Translations under genes and position numbers: made by a program
Notes under the pieces: generated by a model
What the model was told of the DNA's origin: nothing
Seen by the model: only the letters and a program-made list of their open reading frames with translations
The model's database searches: none
NCBI GenBank assembly: GCA_041567315.1
Contig: JBFGCA010000076.1
Location: forward strand, 1-23,171
Reading direction: 5' to 3'
DNA: 23,171 bases
Source of the DNA: JBFGCA01 sp041567315
Lineage (GTDB): Bacteria > Acidobacteriota > Thermoanaerobaculia > Multivoradales > JAHEKO01
In this document: positions 7,674-16,804 of the stretch, one piece after another
Numbering within the stretch: position 1 is the stretch's first letter
How the letters are laid out: every line of letters begins with the position of its first letter

Positions 7674-9076
7674 ACCGCTTCCCCTTCCTCGACGACCGGT
7701 TGCTTAAGTTGCTGCTCGCCCCCGCCGGCCGGGTGCGGCCGCACGCGGAGCTCCATGCCGTTGACCGCCGTCACCTCGACCCGCTGGCCGGCGGCCACCG
7801 GCGACTCGGCGACGGCGTTCCAGATCTCGCCCCACACGAACACCTTGCCGCGCGGCTCGAGCGCCGTGCGCGCCACGCCCACCTTGTGGACCAGTCCCTC
7901 GACCCCGGTCTTGACCTGCGAGCGGTGCGCCCGGACCACCATGGTCATCAGGAACAGGACCGCCAGCCCGGCGGTGACCGCGACGCTGAGGATGACCTGC
8001 CAGCTCACCCGCAGCACCGGGTCGGCGCTCTTGAACAGCAGCGAGTAGCCGAGCACCAGCGAGATGATGGCGCCCACCGACAGCAGCCCGTAGCTGGTGA
8101 TCTTGATCTCGGCGATGAACAGGATCCCGGCCAGCAGCAGCAGGGCGATGCCGGCGACGTTGACCGGCAGCACCGACAGCGCCAGGAAGCCGAGGATCAG
8201 GCAGATGGCACCCACCACCCCGGGCAGGATGGCGCCGGGATTGGAGAACTCGAAGTAGAGCCCCAGGAAGCCCAGCGACATCAGGATGGCGGCCACGTTG
8301 GGGTGGGCGATGACCGACAGGAAGCGCTGGAAGGGGCTCATCTCGAGCCGGCGGACGTCGGCGCCGGCGGTGCGCAGCGGCGCCGTCTCCTCGCTCTGGC
8401 CGCGCCTCACCTCGCGGCCGTCGATCGCCGCCAGCAGGGCGTCGAGGTCGGGCGCGACGAGGTCGATCAGCCCGTTCTCGAGCGCCTCGTCGGCGGTGAA
8501 CGAGCGGCTCTTGAGGACCGCCGCCTCGGCCATCTCCAGGTTGCGGTTGTTGCGCTCGGCCAGCGACCGGATGGTGGCCAGCGAGTCCTGCTCGACCTTC
8601 TCGCCGAGGTGGCCCTCGATGTCGCTGCCGTCGCCGGCCACCGGATGGGCGGCGCCGGTGTTGGTGCCCGGGGCCATCGCGGCGACGTCGGCAGCCAGCA
8701 AGATGAAGAAGCCGGCCGAGGCGGCCTGGGCACCGCTGGGTGCCACCCAGACCACGGTGGGGCTTTCGGCGTTGAGCAGCCCGGTGAAGATCTCGCGGGT
8801 GGCGTCGTAGGCGCCCCCCGGGGTGGACAGCTCCAGCACGAAGGCGTCCGCCCCCCGCTCGTCGGCCGCGGTCAGCGACTCGAGGATGAACTCGGCCGAG
8901 CCGCGGTGGATGATCGAGTCGACCCGGATGTGGACCACTTCGGGGGCCGGCACTGCGGGCTCGGACTCCGGCTCGGACCCGGTGGCGGCGAGGGCCGCCG
9001 CGGCGAGCGCCAGGAGAGCGGCCACGGAGAAGGCGAAACCCTTGGCGGGGCAAAGCTTAGGGGCGAAACGCGCCAT
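7670..9076 (-). CDS. nfeD: Long-form NfeD: membrane-bound ClpP-like serine protease with NfeD OB domain
   Basis: The 468-residue protein has an N-terminal signal or anchor (about 12-31). A ClpP/SppA-like protease domain (about 45-225) contains LELSTPGGAYDATREI, the nucleophile S120 in GAQAASAGF, and TNTGAAHPV, with K160 (GEKVEQDS) the probable general base by alignment to the archaeal 1510-N protease. Four or so membrane helices follow (about 255-380), then an OB-fold NfeD domain (about 388-448, GLVHKVGVARTALEPRGKVFVWGEIWNA). The predicted role is cleavage of the partner stomatin or other hydrophobic membrane segments. It starts the operon with its slipin partner and is driven by a promoter immediately upstream. 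All catalytic residues appear intact. Confidence 0.94.
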   Translation of the reverse strand: MARFAPKLCPAKGFAFSVAALLALAAAALAATGSEPESEPAVPAPEVVHIRVDSIIHRGSAEFILESLTAADERGADAFVLELSTPGGAYDATREIFTGLLNAESPTVVWVAPSGAQAASAGFFILLAADVAAMAPGTNTGAAHPVAGDGSDIEGHLGEKVEQDSLATIRSLAERNNRNLEMAEAAVLKSRSFTADEALENGLIDLVAPDLDALLAAIDGREVRRGQSEETAPLRTAGADVRRLEMSPFQRFLSVIAHPNVAAILMSLGFLGLYFEFSNPGAILPGVVGAICLILGFLALSVLPVNVAGIALLLLAGILFIAEIKITSYGLLSVGAIISLVLGYSLLFKSADPVLRVSWQVILSVAVTAGLAVLFLMTMVVRAHRSQVKTGVEGLVHKVGVARTALEPRGKVFVWGEIWNAVAESPVAAGQRVEVTAVNGMELRVRPHPAGGGEQQLKQPVVEEGEAV

Positions 9077-9084
9077 CGTGGATC

Positions 9085-9113
9085 AGTATAGCCCGCGCTC
9101 GGGGGCGTCACAA
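9085..9113 (-). promoter_or_regulatory. Sigma-70-type promoter of the nfeD operon
   Basis: On the minus strand TTGTGA (9113-9108) and TATACT (9090-9085) are separated by exactly 17 nt. The last base of the -10 lies 8 nt before the nfeD ATG (9076), so transcription should begin 0-3 nt before the start codon, giving a leaderless or nearly leaderless mRNA. No Shine-Dalgarno sequence fits in between. Confidence 0.75.
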
Positions 9114-9160
9114 CGCGCGCGCGGCGTCCGGCGCCCCCCGGCTGCGGCTCGTCAGTCCGC

Positions 9161-11422
<2,262 letters not shown>

Positions 11423-11429
11423 GGAGCCG

Positions 11430-11435
11430 AGAGTA
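11430..11435 (-). promoter_or_regulatory. Possible -10 element directly before the DUF255-fusion gene
   Basis: On the minus strand TACTCT lies 7 nt before the GTG start (11422), the same geometry as the nfeD promoter. No convincing -35 is seen (TTTCAC at 19 nt is the nearest candidate) and no ribosome binding site precedes the GTG, so a leaderless transcript is plausible. Confidence 0.4.
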
Positions 11436-11468
11436 CCCGACGCCCGGCGGCGCGGTGAAAACTCCGGC

Positions 11469-12452
11469 TCAGCCCGCCGGTTGCGCCGCAGGCCGGTCGG
11501 CCGGCTCCGCCGCCGATTGCTCTCCAGCCGCCGGCGCCCAGCGCAGCGTTTCGGGGAACCAGGTCTCGTCGCCGGGGCGGTTGAGCTGCCAGTAGGCGAT
11601 CCGCTCGCACTTGGCCAGCCGGTAGGCGGTGCCGTCGTCGCGGCCCCACTCCAGGAGCTGGTGCGGCGGCCGGCGGTCGAAGACGTAGCGCAGCCTGGCG
11701 TCCGCCGACTCGAGACTCAGCTCCACCGCCTCGAAGGTCCCGGCCGGCAGCTCGATCTCGCCCAGCTCGCGGCGGCTGGCGCGGTAGAGGGTGGCCTCGA
11801 GCGGCGGGAAGCGCCCCGCCATCAGCGACGGGAACACCTCGAGCCCGGCGGGGGGGTCGGTGCCCACCCAGCCCCGCAGCAGCAGCGGCAGCCCGTCCTC
11901 GGGCAGCGCCGACGGCGGATAGGGTCGGCTGGCGGTCCCCTGGCCGTCGAAGTAGGAGCTGGTCTCGAGGACCCCGCCCGTCATCCGCGCGGTGGACAGC
12001 CCGCAGGCTTCCGAGCTCATCACCGACAGCTTCTGCACCAGGCCGCTGTCGCGACGCACGAAGACGCTGGCCATCTGGTGGTAGGTGTAGACGCCGGTGG
12101 GCACGTCGCGGATGTAGTTGAGCTTGAGAACCTCGAAACCGCCGTCCCGCGGCTGATCGGCCTTGACCTCGAGGTCGGGGGCCCACGGCTCCTTGACCAG
12201 CACCAGCTGGACGCGGCCCGGGTACAGCTCGCCGTAGCGCCGCCAGGTGGCTTCGTAGACGCAGTACTCGGCGCGGCCGTCGTCCCACACCCGGGCCCGG
12301 CGCCAGGCGCCGTCGCCGGTCTCGGGCATCGCCGCCACCGCCGCCCGCTCGGCGGCCGCGAACTCGGAGGTCTCGCTCCAGATCGCCCAGGCGGCAAGCG
12401 CCAGGAAGATCAGCAGCACCGAGGCCTTGGACAGCATCTTCTGTTGGCTCAT
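11469..12452 (-). CDS. Membrane-anchored or secreted protein of unknown function (family often labelled 'septum formation inhibitor Maf')
   Basis: The 327-residue product has an N-terminal hydrophobic segment (about 9-25, VLLIFLALAAWAIW) that is either an uncleaved anchor or a signal peptide; no lipobox is seen. The body carries ARVWDDGRAEYCVYEATWRR, RYGELYPGRVQLVLVKEPW, EVKADQP, VLKLNYIRDVPTGVYTYHQM and SSEACGLSTARM. These match from memory a widespread envelope family in Bacteroidota, Planctomycetota and Acidobacteriota whose database name ('Maf') appears to be a mis-transferred label, since none of the cytosolic Maf pyrophosphatase motifs are present. The biochemical role is unknown. ATG at 12452 is preceded by AGGGGAG about 10 nt upstream. 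It is transcribed divergently from the TPR-protein gene. Confidence 0.85.
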   Translation of the reverse strand: MSQQKMLSKASVLLIFLALAAWAIWSETSEFAAAERAAVAAMPETGDGAWRRARVWDDGRAEYCVYEATWRRYGELYPGRVQLVLVKEPWAPDLEVKADQPRDGGFEVLKLNYIRDVPTGVYTYHQMASVFVRRDSGLVQKLSVMSSEACGLSTARMTGGVLETSSYFDGQGTASRPYPPSALPEDGLPLLLRGWVGTDPPAGLEVFPSLMAGRFPPLEATLYRASRRELGEIELPAGTFEAVELSLESADARLRYVFDRRPPHQLLEWGRDDGTAYRLAKCERIAYWQLNRPGDETWFPETLRWAPAAGEQSAAEPADRPAAQPAG

Positions 12453-12478
12453 CGGCGTAGGACTCCCCTCTCTTCACA

Positions 12479-12484
12479 AGCATA
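12479..12484 (-). promoter_or_regulatory. Possible -10 of the 'Maf-like' envelope gene
   Basis: TATGCT on the minus strand lies about 26 nt before the ATG at 12452, followed by an AGGGGAG ribosome binding site. No good -35 is visible. Confidence 0.4.
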
Positions 12485-12670
12485 ACGGCCCGGCAGCCCG
12501 AGGTGGAAGTCCGTCTCGTGCGAGGCGGGGTCCTGGCAGCCGGGCACCCCGCCGGCATGGACGCGGCGCGGCCGCCGTCCGTATCAGGGAGGGGCGACTC
12601 GCGGACTCGCCGGCCGGTCGGCGGCGGGACGCCGGCGCCTTCTTGGCGGCGCCCGGATGACCGCCGACCG
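12485..12670. other. Divergent intergenic region
   Basis: This is GC-rich sequence between the promoters of two divergent genes. An open reading frame in the TPR-gene frame runs through it, but it is Arg/Pro/Gly-rich and lacks a ribosome binding site, so I do not treat it as coding. No operator or convincing hairpin is evident. Confidence 0.5.
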
Positions 12671-12679
12671 TGCTACGAT
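12671..12679 (+). promoter_or_regulatory. Extended -10 promoter of the TPR-protein gene
   Basis: TGCTACGAT fits the extended -10 form TGnTAnnnT. No good -35 is present at 17 nt. The predicted transcript start at about 12686 leaves room for the AGGAGG at 12702-12707. Confidence 0.55.
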
Positions 12680-12701
12680 CCGTCCGTTCGAATTCCCCAA
12701 C

Positions 12702-12707
12702 AGGAGG
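12702..12707 (+). promoter_or_regulatory. Ribosome binding site that fixes a TTG start
   Basis: A perfect AGGAGG lies 8 nt before TTG (12716-12718). This start yields a protein beginning with a proper signal peptide, whereas the longer open frame from 12503 would add about 71 residues of unlikely composition. Confidence 0.85.
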
Positions 12708-12715
12708 TCACCATC

Positions 12716-13900
12716 TTGCCTACCCGACTCGGCTGGACATCCGGCGTGCTGTTGCTGGCGGCGCTGGTCAGCGTCGCCGCCAAACCCCCGAAGCTCGACG
12801 AGGCGCTCGCCGCCCAGCGCGGTCTGGCGGCCCAGCGGCCGAGCGACGTCAAGGTGCTCAACGACCTCGCCAACCTGCTGGTCCTGGCGGGCGAGCTGGA
12901 GGAGGCCGAGGCAACCTATCGCGAAGCGCTGAGGGTCGCGCCCGACGAGACCGTGGTGCGCTACAACCTGGCGCTGGCACTCCAGCAGCGGGGCGCCGAC
13001 CGGCAGGCGCGCCACGAGCTGCGGCGCGTCGTCAGGACTGACCCCCGGCACGCCTGGGCGCACTACCAGCTGGGGACGCTCCACGCCGAACAGGCGCACC
13101 GCGAGCGGGCCATCCGGGCCTACGCCAGGGCGTTCCTGATCGACCCCAGCCTGGTCGAGCCCGAGGTCAACGCCCACATCGTCGACAACAAGCTCACCAC
13201 CGAAGCGATGCTCGAGGCCTACGGCCAGCGCTCGCCGGCCACCGGCGCGCCGCGGCTCTATCAGGAACCCGGACGCATCGCGGAGCTGCTGGTGCCGCCG
13301 CTGCCCGCCGCCAAAGAGGAAGCGGTGGCCGATGCTCGCCGCCGCCAGCGCGGCCGGGCCAGCCTGCCAGGGGCCGAGGACGAGGAGCTGCCGGGGGCAG
13401 CCGAGTCGGCCGGGCGCGCCCTCGCCGAGGGCGCCGCCGAGGAGGACGAGGGCACCAGCGAGGACTTCGAGGACGAAGACGCTCTGGCCGAATCCACCGA
13501 CGACGAGGCCACCGGCGAGAGCGCCCGCCCGCGGGTGCTGACCGAGCGCGACCTCGCCCCGCGCGGCCAGGTGGTGGTCACTCCGGGCGTCGTCGGCGCG
13601 CCAACCGGCCGCGCCACGGTGACCCCGCCGCGCGGGGTCGGTACCGGCCAGGATCCCGGCGGCGGCCCTGGTAGCGGTACAGGCGGCGGCTCGGCCCCCG
13701 GCGGAGGCCAGGATCCGGGCGGCAGTCCCGGTGGGGGTCAGGACCCCGGCGATGCGCCGCCGCCCCCGGCGCCGCCACCGCCCGGGGACGACGACGGCGA
13801 AGATCCCTTCGACCCCGACCTGCCGAGCACCGGACTCCTGGAGCTGCGGCTGCTCCCCGCCTCCGAGGCGAAGGTAGCGGCCCTCTCCGCCGGCCGCTGA
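12716..13900 (+). CDS. Secreted TPR protein with acidic and Gly/Pro-rich tail
   Basis: Starting at the TTG, the 394-residue protein opens with a signal-peptide-like segment (RLGWTSGVLLLAALVSVAAK, about 4-23). TPR-like helices follow (about 25-150), including VLNDLANLLVLAGELEEAEATYREAL, YNLALALQQRGADRQARHEL and AHYQLGTLHAEQAHRERAIRAYARAF. From about residue 200 it turns into a highly acidic low-complexity stretch and then a Gly/Pro/Gln/Asp repeat (GQDPGG units), a poly-Pro segment, and a C-terminal DLPSTGLLELRLLP. TPR parts mediate protein-protein contacts, and the tail looks like a flexible periplasmic or surface spacer. Directly after it the ligase-like gene begins, so the two may act together in surface polysaccharide or protein assembly. 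The function is not identified. Confidence 0.85.
   Translation: MPTRLGWTSGVLLLAALVSVAAKPPKLDEALAAQRGLAAQRPSDVKVLNDLANLLVLAGELEEAEATYREALRVAPDETVVRYNLALALQQRGADRQARHELRRVVRTDPRHAWAHYQLGTLHAEQAHRERAIRAYARAFLIDPSLVEPEVNAHIVDNKLTTEAMLEAYGQRSPATGAPRLYQEPGRIAELLVPPLPAAKEEAVADARRRQRGRASLPGAEDEELPGAAESAGRALAEGAAEEDEGTSEDFEDEDALAESTDDEATGESARPRVLTERDLAPRGQVVVTPGVVGAPTGRATVTPPRGVGTGQDPGGGPGSGTGGGSAPGGGQDPGGSPGGGQDPGDAPPPPAPPPPGDDDGEDPFDPDLPSTGLLELRLLPASEAKVAALSAGR
13646..13750 (+). repeat. In-frame ~30-bp tandem repeats coding GQDPGG units
   Basis: Near-identical 15-mers of the type GGCCAGGATCCCGGC occur at 13646, 13706 and 13736, that is at multiples of 30 bp, with a degenerate unit around 13676. They encode GQDPG-containing decapeptides in the TPR protein's tail. 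Such coding minisatellites can vary in copy number. Confidence 0.65.
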
Positions 13901-13980
13901 GCGATCGCGCGAGGCTTCCAGTCAGCGAGACCGAGGCGGGCGGGATTAGCGGCGGCTCCCTGCCGGCGCTGCTCCCGGCC

Positions 13981-15894
13981 TTGCTGCTGGGTCTGACCGC
14001 GCTGTGGAGCGGCACCTTTCCCGGCGCCGCCCGCTGGCCGGGCGCCGTCGCCACCCAGGCGGGGGTCCTGGCCTTCGCCCTGCTCGGCGCCGCCGCCTGG
14101 CGCGACCCCTGGCGCCTCGGCCGCGGGCGGTGGCTGCTCGCCGCCTGCTGGCTCGCCGCCGCCCTCTCCTGGGCGCTCTCCCCGGTCGAGCGGGCCGGCC
14201 GGGTCGGCCTGGTCCTGGGGCCGGCCTTCGTGCTGCTGCCGGCGGCGGTGGCGCGCTGCTGGCGCCACCCGGCCGCCCGGCGGCTCGGCACCGCCGCCCT
14301 GGCCATGGTCTGCGCCACCGTCGCCCTCGTCGCCCTGGTCTCGTGGCAGCGCCTCGGCTCGCCCCGCGCCGCCATGCCGCTGGGCCACCACAACCTGCTG
14401 GCCGGCTGGCTGGTGGCGGTCGTGCCGCTGGCCCTGCTGCCCTGGCGCTCGCCGCGTCTGGGGCGGGTGCCGGCGGCGGCCGCCGGACTGCTGGCAGCCG
14501 GCGCGCTGGCCGCCACCGCCTCGCTGCTCGGTCTGCTGGCCGCCGCCTGCCAGTGCCTGCTGGCCGCCCGCTGGTGGCGCCGGGCCAGGCCCTGGCTGCT
14601 GGCCGGCGGCGCCCTGCTGCTGGTCGCCACTGCCCCGCGCCTGGCCCGCCTGGCCGCCGTCACCGACCTCTCCGCCCGGGCCCGGACGGTCTACTGGCAG
14701 GCCGGCTGGCGCGGCCTCGCCGAGCGCCCCCTCCTCGGCTGGGGCCCCGGCTCGACCCCGTGGACCATCGGCGACCACCTGCGGCCCGTCCCCGGCGTCA
14801 ATCCGCCGAGCGAAGTCGTCGGCGACCTCCACTCGCTGCCGGTCCAGCTCGCCTACGAGTTGGGCGCCGTCGGACTTGTGAGTCTAGCCGCCCTGGCCGC
14901 GCTCCTACTGATCCGCTGGCGCCGTCCCAGCGAACCGATCCAAGACCCGGGACTGCGCCGCGCCGCCCTCGTGTCGCTCGCCGGCAGCGCTGTGTGGACT
15001 CTGGGCAACGCCCCGCTCGCGGTTCCCGCCTTGCCGATCGCCTGGGCGTTGGCGCTCGGCGCGCTGTTGGCCGCGCATCGACCGCTGACGGAACGGCTGG
15101 CGCAGGCCGTCGGGTCGGGGCCAGCAGGGACCGGGGTCGAGTTACCGCGGCAGGCCACCTCGCCGCCCCCTCCGCGGAAGCGCCCGGCAGGCAGCTGGCC
15201 GCGTACTTCCTACCCAGCTCTGCTTTACGTGGCTGCCGCAGGCACGCTGCTGGTCCCGCTGGACCTGGCCCACCGGCAGTACGACCGCGCCGCCCAGGCT
15301 TCCTCGGAAACACAGGGCCTGGAGTCGATCGCGGCCGCCGTTGCCACCGACCCGGCTTTCCCGCTCTACCGGGCTCGCGCCGCCTGGCTGCAGGCCCGCC
15401 TGGGCGACGATCGCGCCGGCGCCACCCGCCTCGCACTCGAAGCCGCCGAGGCCGCCCCGGGGATCGGCGCCTTGTGGCTCCAGGCCGGCGTCCTGGCGGC
15501 GGCGGCCGGCGACCAGCGCGCGGCACCCGCCCTCCGCCAGGCAATCCGCCTCGATCCGCTCTCCCCGCTACCCCCGCTCCACCTGGCTCTGCTCCACCCG
15601 GACGACCCCGAGGCCCCCGACCTTGCCACGCGCGCCCTGACGATCGAGCCGCGCCTGGCCGCTGCGGTCGCCTGGGAGCACCGGCCGGAGCTGTGGATGG
15701 CGGTGGCGGGGCGGTTGGGCCTGGCCGCCGAGCCGCCGGCACCGGGGGACGGCCCGGTGGCGGCGCTCGGCCTGTCGCTCGACCACCGCCCGGCGCTGTC
15801 CTTCTCTCTCTACGCCTTCCGCCGCCGCCCCTGGGCCACCGATCTCGCCGCCGTCCCCCTGCGCCGCGACCGGCTGCCGCGTCAAAAGCGTTAG
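13981..15894 (+). CDS. O-antigen ligase-like membrane protein with C-terminal TPR-like tail
   Basis: About ten hydrophobic segments span residues 1-365. The family marks of the O-antigen ligase/polymerase (Wzy_C/WaaL) group are present: GHHNLLAGWLVAVVPLALL (135-153), YWQAGWRGLAERPLLGWGPG (238-257), and a large periplasmic loop with DLHSLPVQLAYELG (282-295), where H284 is the likely functional histidine. Another membrane helix (about 412-430) is followed by TPR-like helices (about 440-560). These enzymes transfer undecaprenyl-linked glycans to an acceptor, or polymerise them, at the periplasmic face. The only usual start codon is TTG at 13981, which has no ribosome binding site and truncates the first helix. 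The frame is open back into the preceding gene, so the true start may be a rarer codon between 13897 and 13960, coupled to that gene's stop. Confidence 0.85.
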   Translation: MLLGLTALWSGTFPGAARWPGAVATQAGVLAFALLGAAAWRDPWRLGRGRWLLAACWLAAALSWALSPVERAGRVGLVLGPAFVLLPAAVARCWRHPAARRLGTAALAMVCATVALVALVSWQRLGSPRAAMPLGHHNLLAGWLVAVVPLALLPWRSPRLGRVPAAAAGLLAAGALAATASLLGLLAAACQCLLAARWWRRARPWLLAGGALLLVATAPRLARLAAVTDLSARARTVYWQAGWRGLAERPLLGWGPGSTPWTIGDHLRPVPGVNPPSEVVGDLHSLPVQLAYELGAVGLVSLAALAALLLIRWRRPSEPIQDPGLRRAALVSLAGSAVWTLGNAPLAVPALPIAWALALGALLAAHRPLTERLAQAVGSGPAGTGVELPRQATSPPPPRKRPAGSWPRTSYPALLYVAAAGTLLVPLDLAHRQYDRAAQASSETQGLESIAAAVATDPAFPLYRARAAWLQARLGDDRAGATRLALEAAEAAPGIGALWLQAGVLAAAAGDQRAAPALRQAIRLDPLSPLPPLHLALLHPDDPEAPDLATRALTIEPRLAAAVAWEHRPELWMAVAGRLGLAAEPPAPGDGPVAALGLSLDHRPALSFSLYAFRRRPWATDLAAVPLRRDRLPRQKR

Positions 15895-15897
15895 ACT
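15892..15897 (+). promoter_or_regulatory. Possible -10 of the ParA-like gene
   Basis: TAGACT overlaps the ligase stop codon and lies about 50 nt before the GTG of the ParA-like gene. No clear -35 is seen. A conventional AGGAG (15938-15942) 7 nt before the GTG supports that start. Confidence 0.3.
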
Positions 15898-15949
15898 AGA
15901 GGGGGTTACGGGCGGAGGGCGCTCGCTGGGGGCGGGCAGGAGAGGTCCG

Positions 15950-16756
15950 GTGATCACGGCGGTCGTCAGCAAGAAGGGCGGGGTGGGCAAGACCACCACC
16001 TCGGTGAACCTGGCCGCGGCGCTGGCCAGCCGCGGCGAGCGGGCGCTGCTGGTGGACCTGGACAGCCAGGCCTCGTCGTCGCTGTCGCTGGGGGTGCCGC
16101 GCGCGGCGCTGGGGCCCTCGGTGGCCGACGTGCTGCTCAGCTCGCTGCCGGCCGCCGACGCCATCCGCGCCACCCGGGTCGAGGGGCTCTACCTGATCAC
16201 CGCCTCGGCCGACCTGGCGAGCCTCGACAACGAGCTGGGGCCGCTGCCGCACAAGGAGACCCGGCTGGCCTCGGCGCTCGAGCCGGTGGCCGACGCCTTC
16301 GATCACGTGATCCTGGACTGCCCGTCGTCGCTGTCGCTGGCGCCGCTCAACGCCCTGGTCGCGGCCGACCTGTTCATGGTCCCGATCGTGCCCCACTACC
16401 TGGCGCTGGAGGGCGTCCGCAACCTCTTCGCCTCGGTCGACCGGCTCTACCACCGGTTCGGCACCCGCACCCGGCTGGTGGGTCTGGTGCTGACCATGGT
16501 GGACTACCGCACCCGCGCCAACCGCGACAACGTCGAGCGGCTGCGCGGGCTCTACGGCGACCGCGTCTTCGCCATCGAGATCCGCACCAACATCCGGCTG
16601 GCCGAAGCCCCGGCCGCCGGGCAGACCATCTTCGAGTACGACCCCTCCTCGACCGGGGCTCGCGCCTACCGCCTGCTAGCCGAGGAGTTCACGATGCGCG
16701 CCAACGGCCACCGGGAGGCCGAGCCGCTGGCGCAGATGGCCGCGGTCGACGGCTGA
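15950..16756 (+). CDS. ParA/MinD-like P-loop ATPase, no ParB partner nearby
   Basis: The 268-residue protein has the deviant Walker A box SKKGGVGKTTTSVN (7-20) with the signature lysine, VDLDSQASSSLSLGV (Walker A' region, about 35-49), a Walker B-type HVILDCPSS, and the ParA/Soj ending IRTNIRLAEAPAAGQTIFEYDPSSTGARAYR. This last part is characteristic of Soj/ParA-type ATPases that bind DNA non-specifically and form ATP-dependent gradients on nucleoid or membrane. GTG start with AGGAG 7 nt before it. No parB, parS cluster or min genes are present; the nearest partner, 48 nt downstream, is a TonB-like protein. An orphan ParA that positions an envelope or cytoplasmic cargo is the most likely role. 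Confidence 0.93.
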   Translation: MITAVVSKKGGVGKTTTSVNLAAALASRGERALLVDLDSQASSSLSLGVPRAALGPSVADVLLSSLPAADAIRATRVEGLYLITASADLASLDNELGPLPHKETRLASALEPVADAFDHVILDCPSSLSLAPLNALVAADLFMVPIVPHYLALEGVRNLFASVDRLYHRFGTRTRLVGLVLTMVDYRTRANRDNVERLRGLYGDRVFAIEIRTNIRLAEAPAAGQTIFEYDPSSTGARAYRLLAEEFTMRANGHREAEPLAQMAAVDG

Positions 16757-16804
16757 GTCTCCCGCGGCCCGGCCGGCGTCGCCTCCCGGCCGGTCCGGTG
16801 CACC

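Noticed and set aside
12503..12715. N-terminal extension of the TPR protein
   Set aside because: The TTG at 12716 has a perfect AGGAGG and yields a signal peptide. The extension covers the promoter.
13822..13900. LPSTG motif near the C-terminus of the TPR protein, resembling a sortase signal
   Set aside because: The following residues (LLELRLLPASEAKVAALSAGR) contain Glu, Arg and Lys and do not form a membrane helix with a basic end. The organism looks diderm and no sortase is nearby.
14004..15899. 631-residue plus-strand frame overlapping the ligase-like gene
   Set aside because: It is Arg/Pro/Gly-rich, lacks motifs and is shifted relative to a frame with clear membrane helices and ligase motifs.
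16757..16804. Direct repeat CCCGGCCGG between the ParA-like and TonB-like genes as an operator or parS-like site
   Set aside because: It is self-complementary GC-rich sequence expected by composition and does not resemble a parS consensus.
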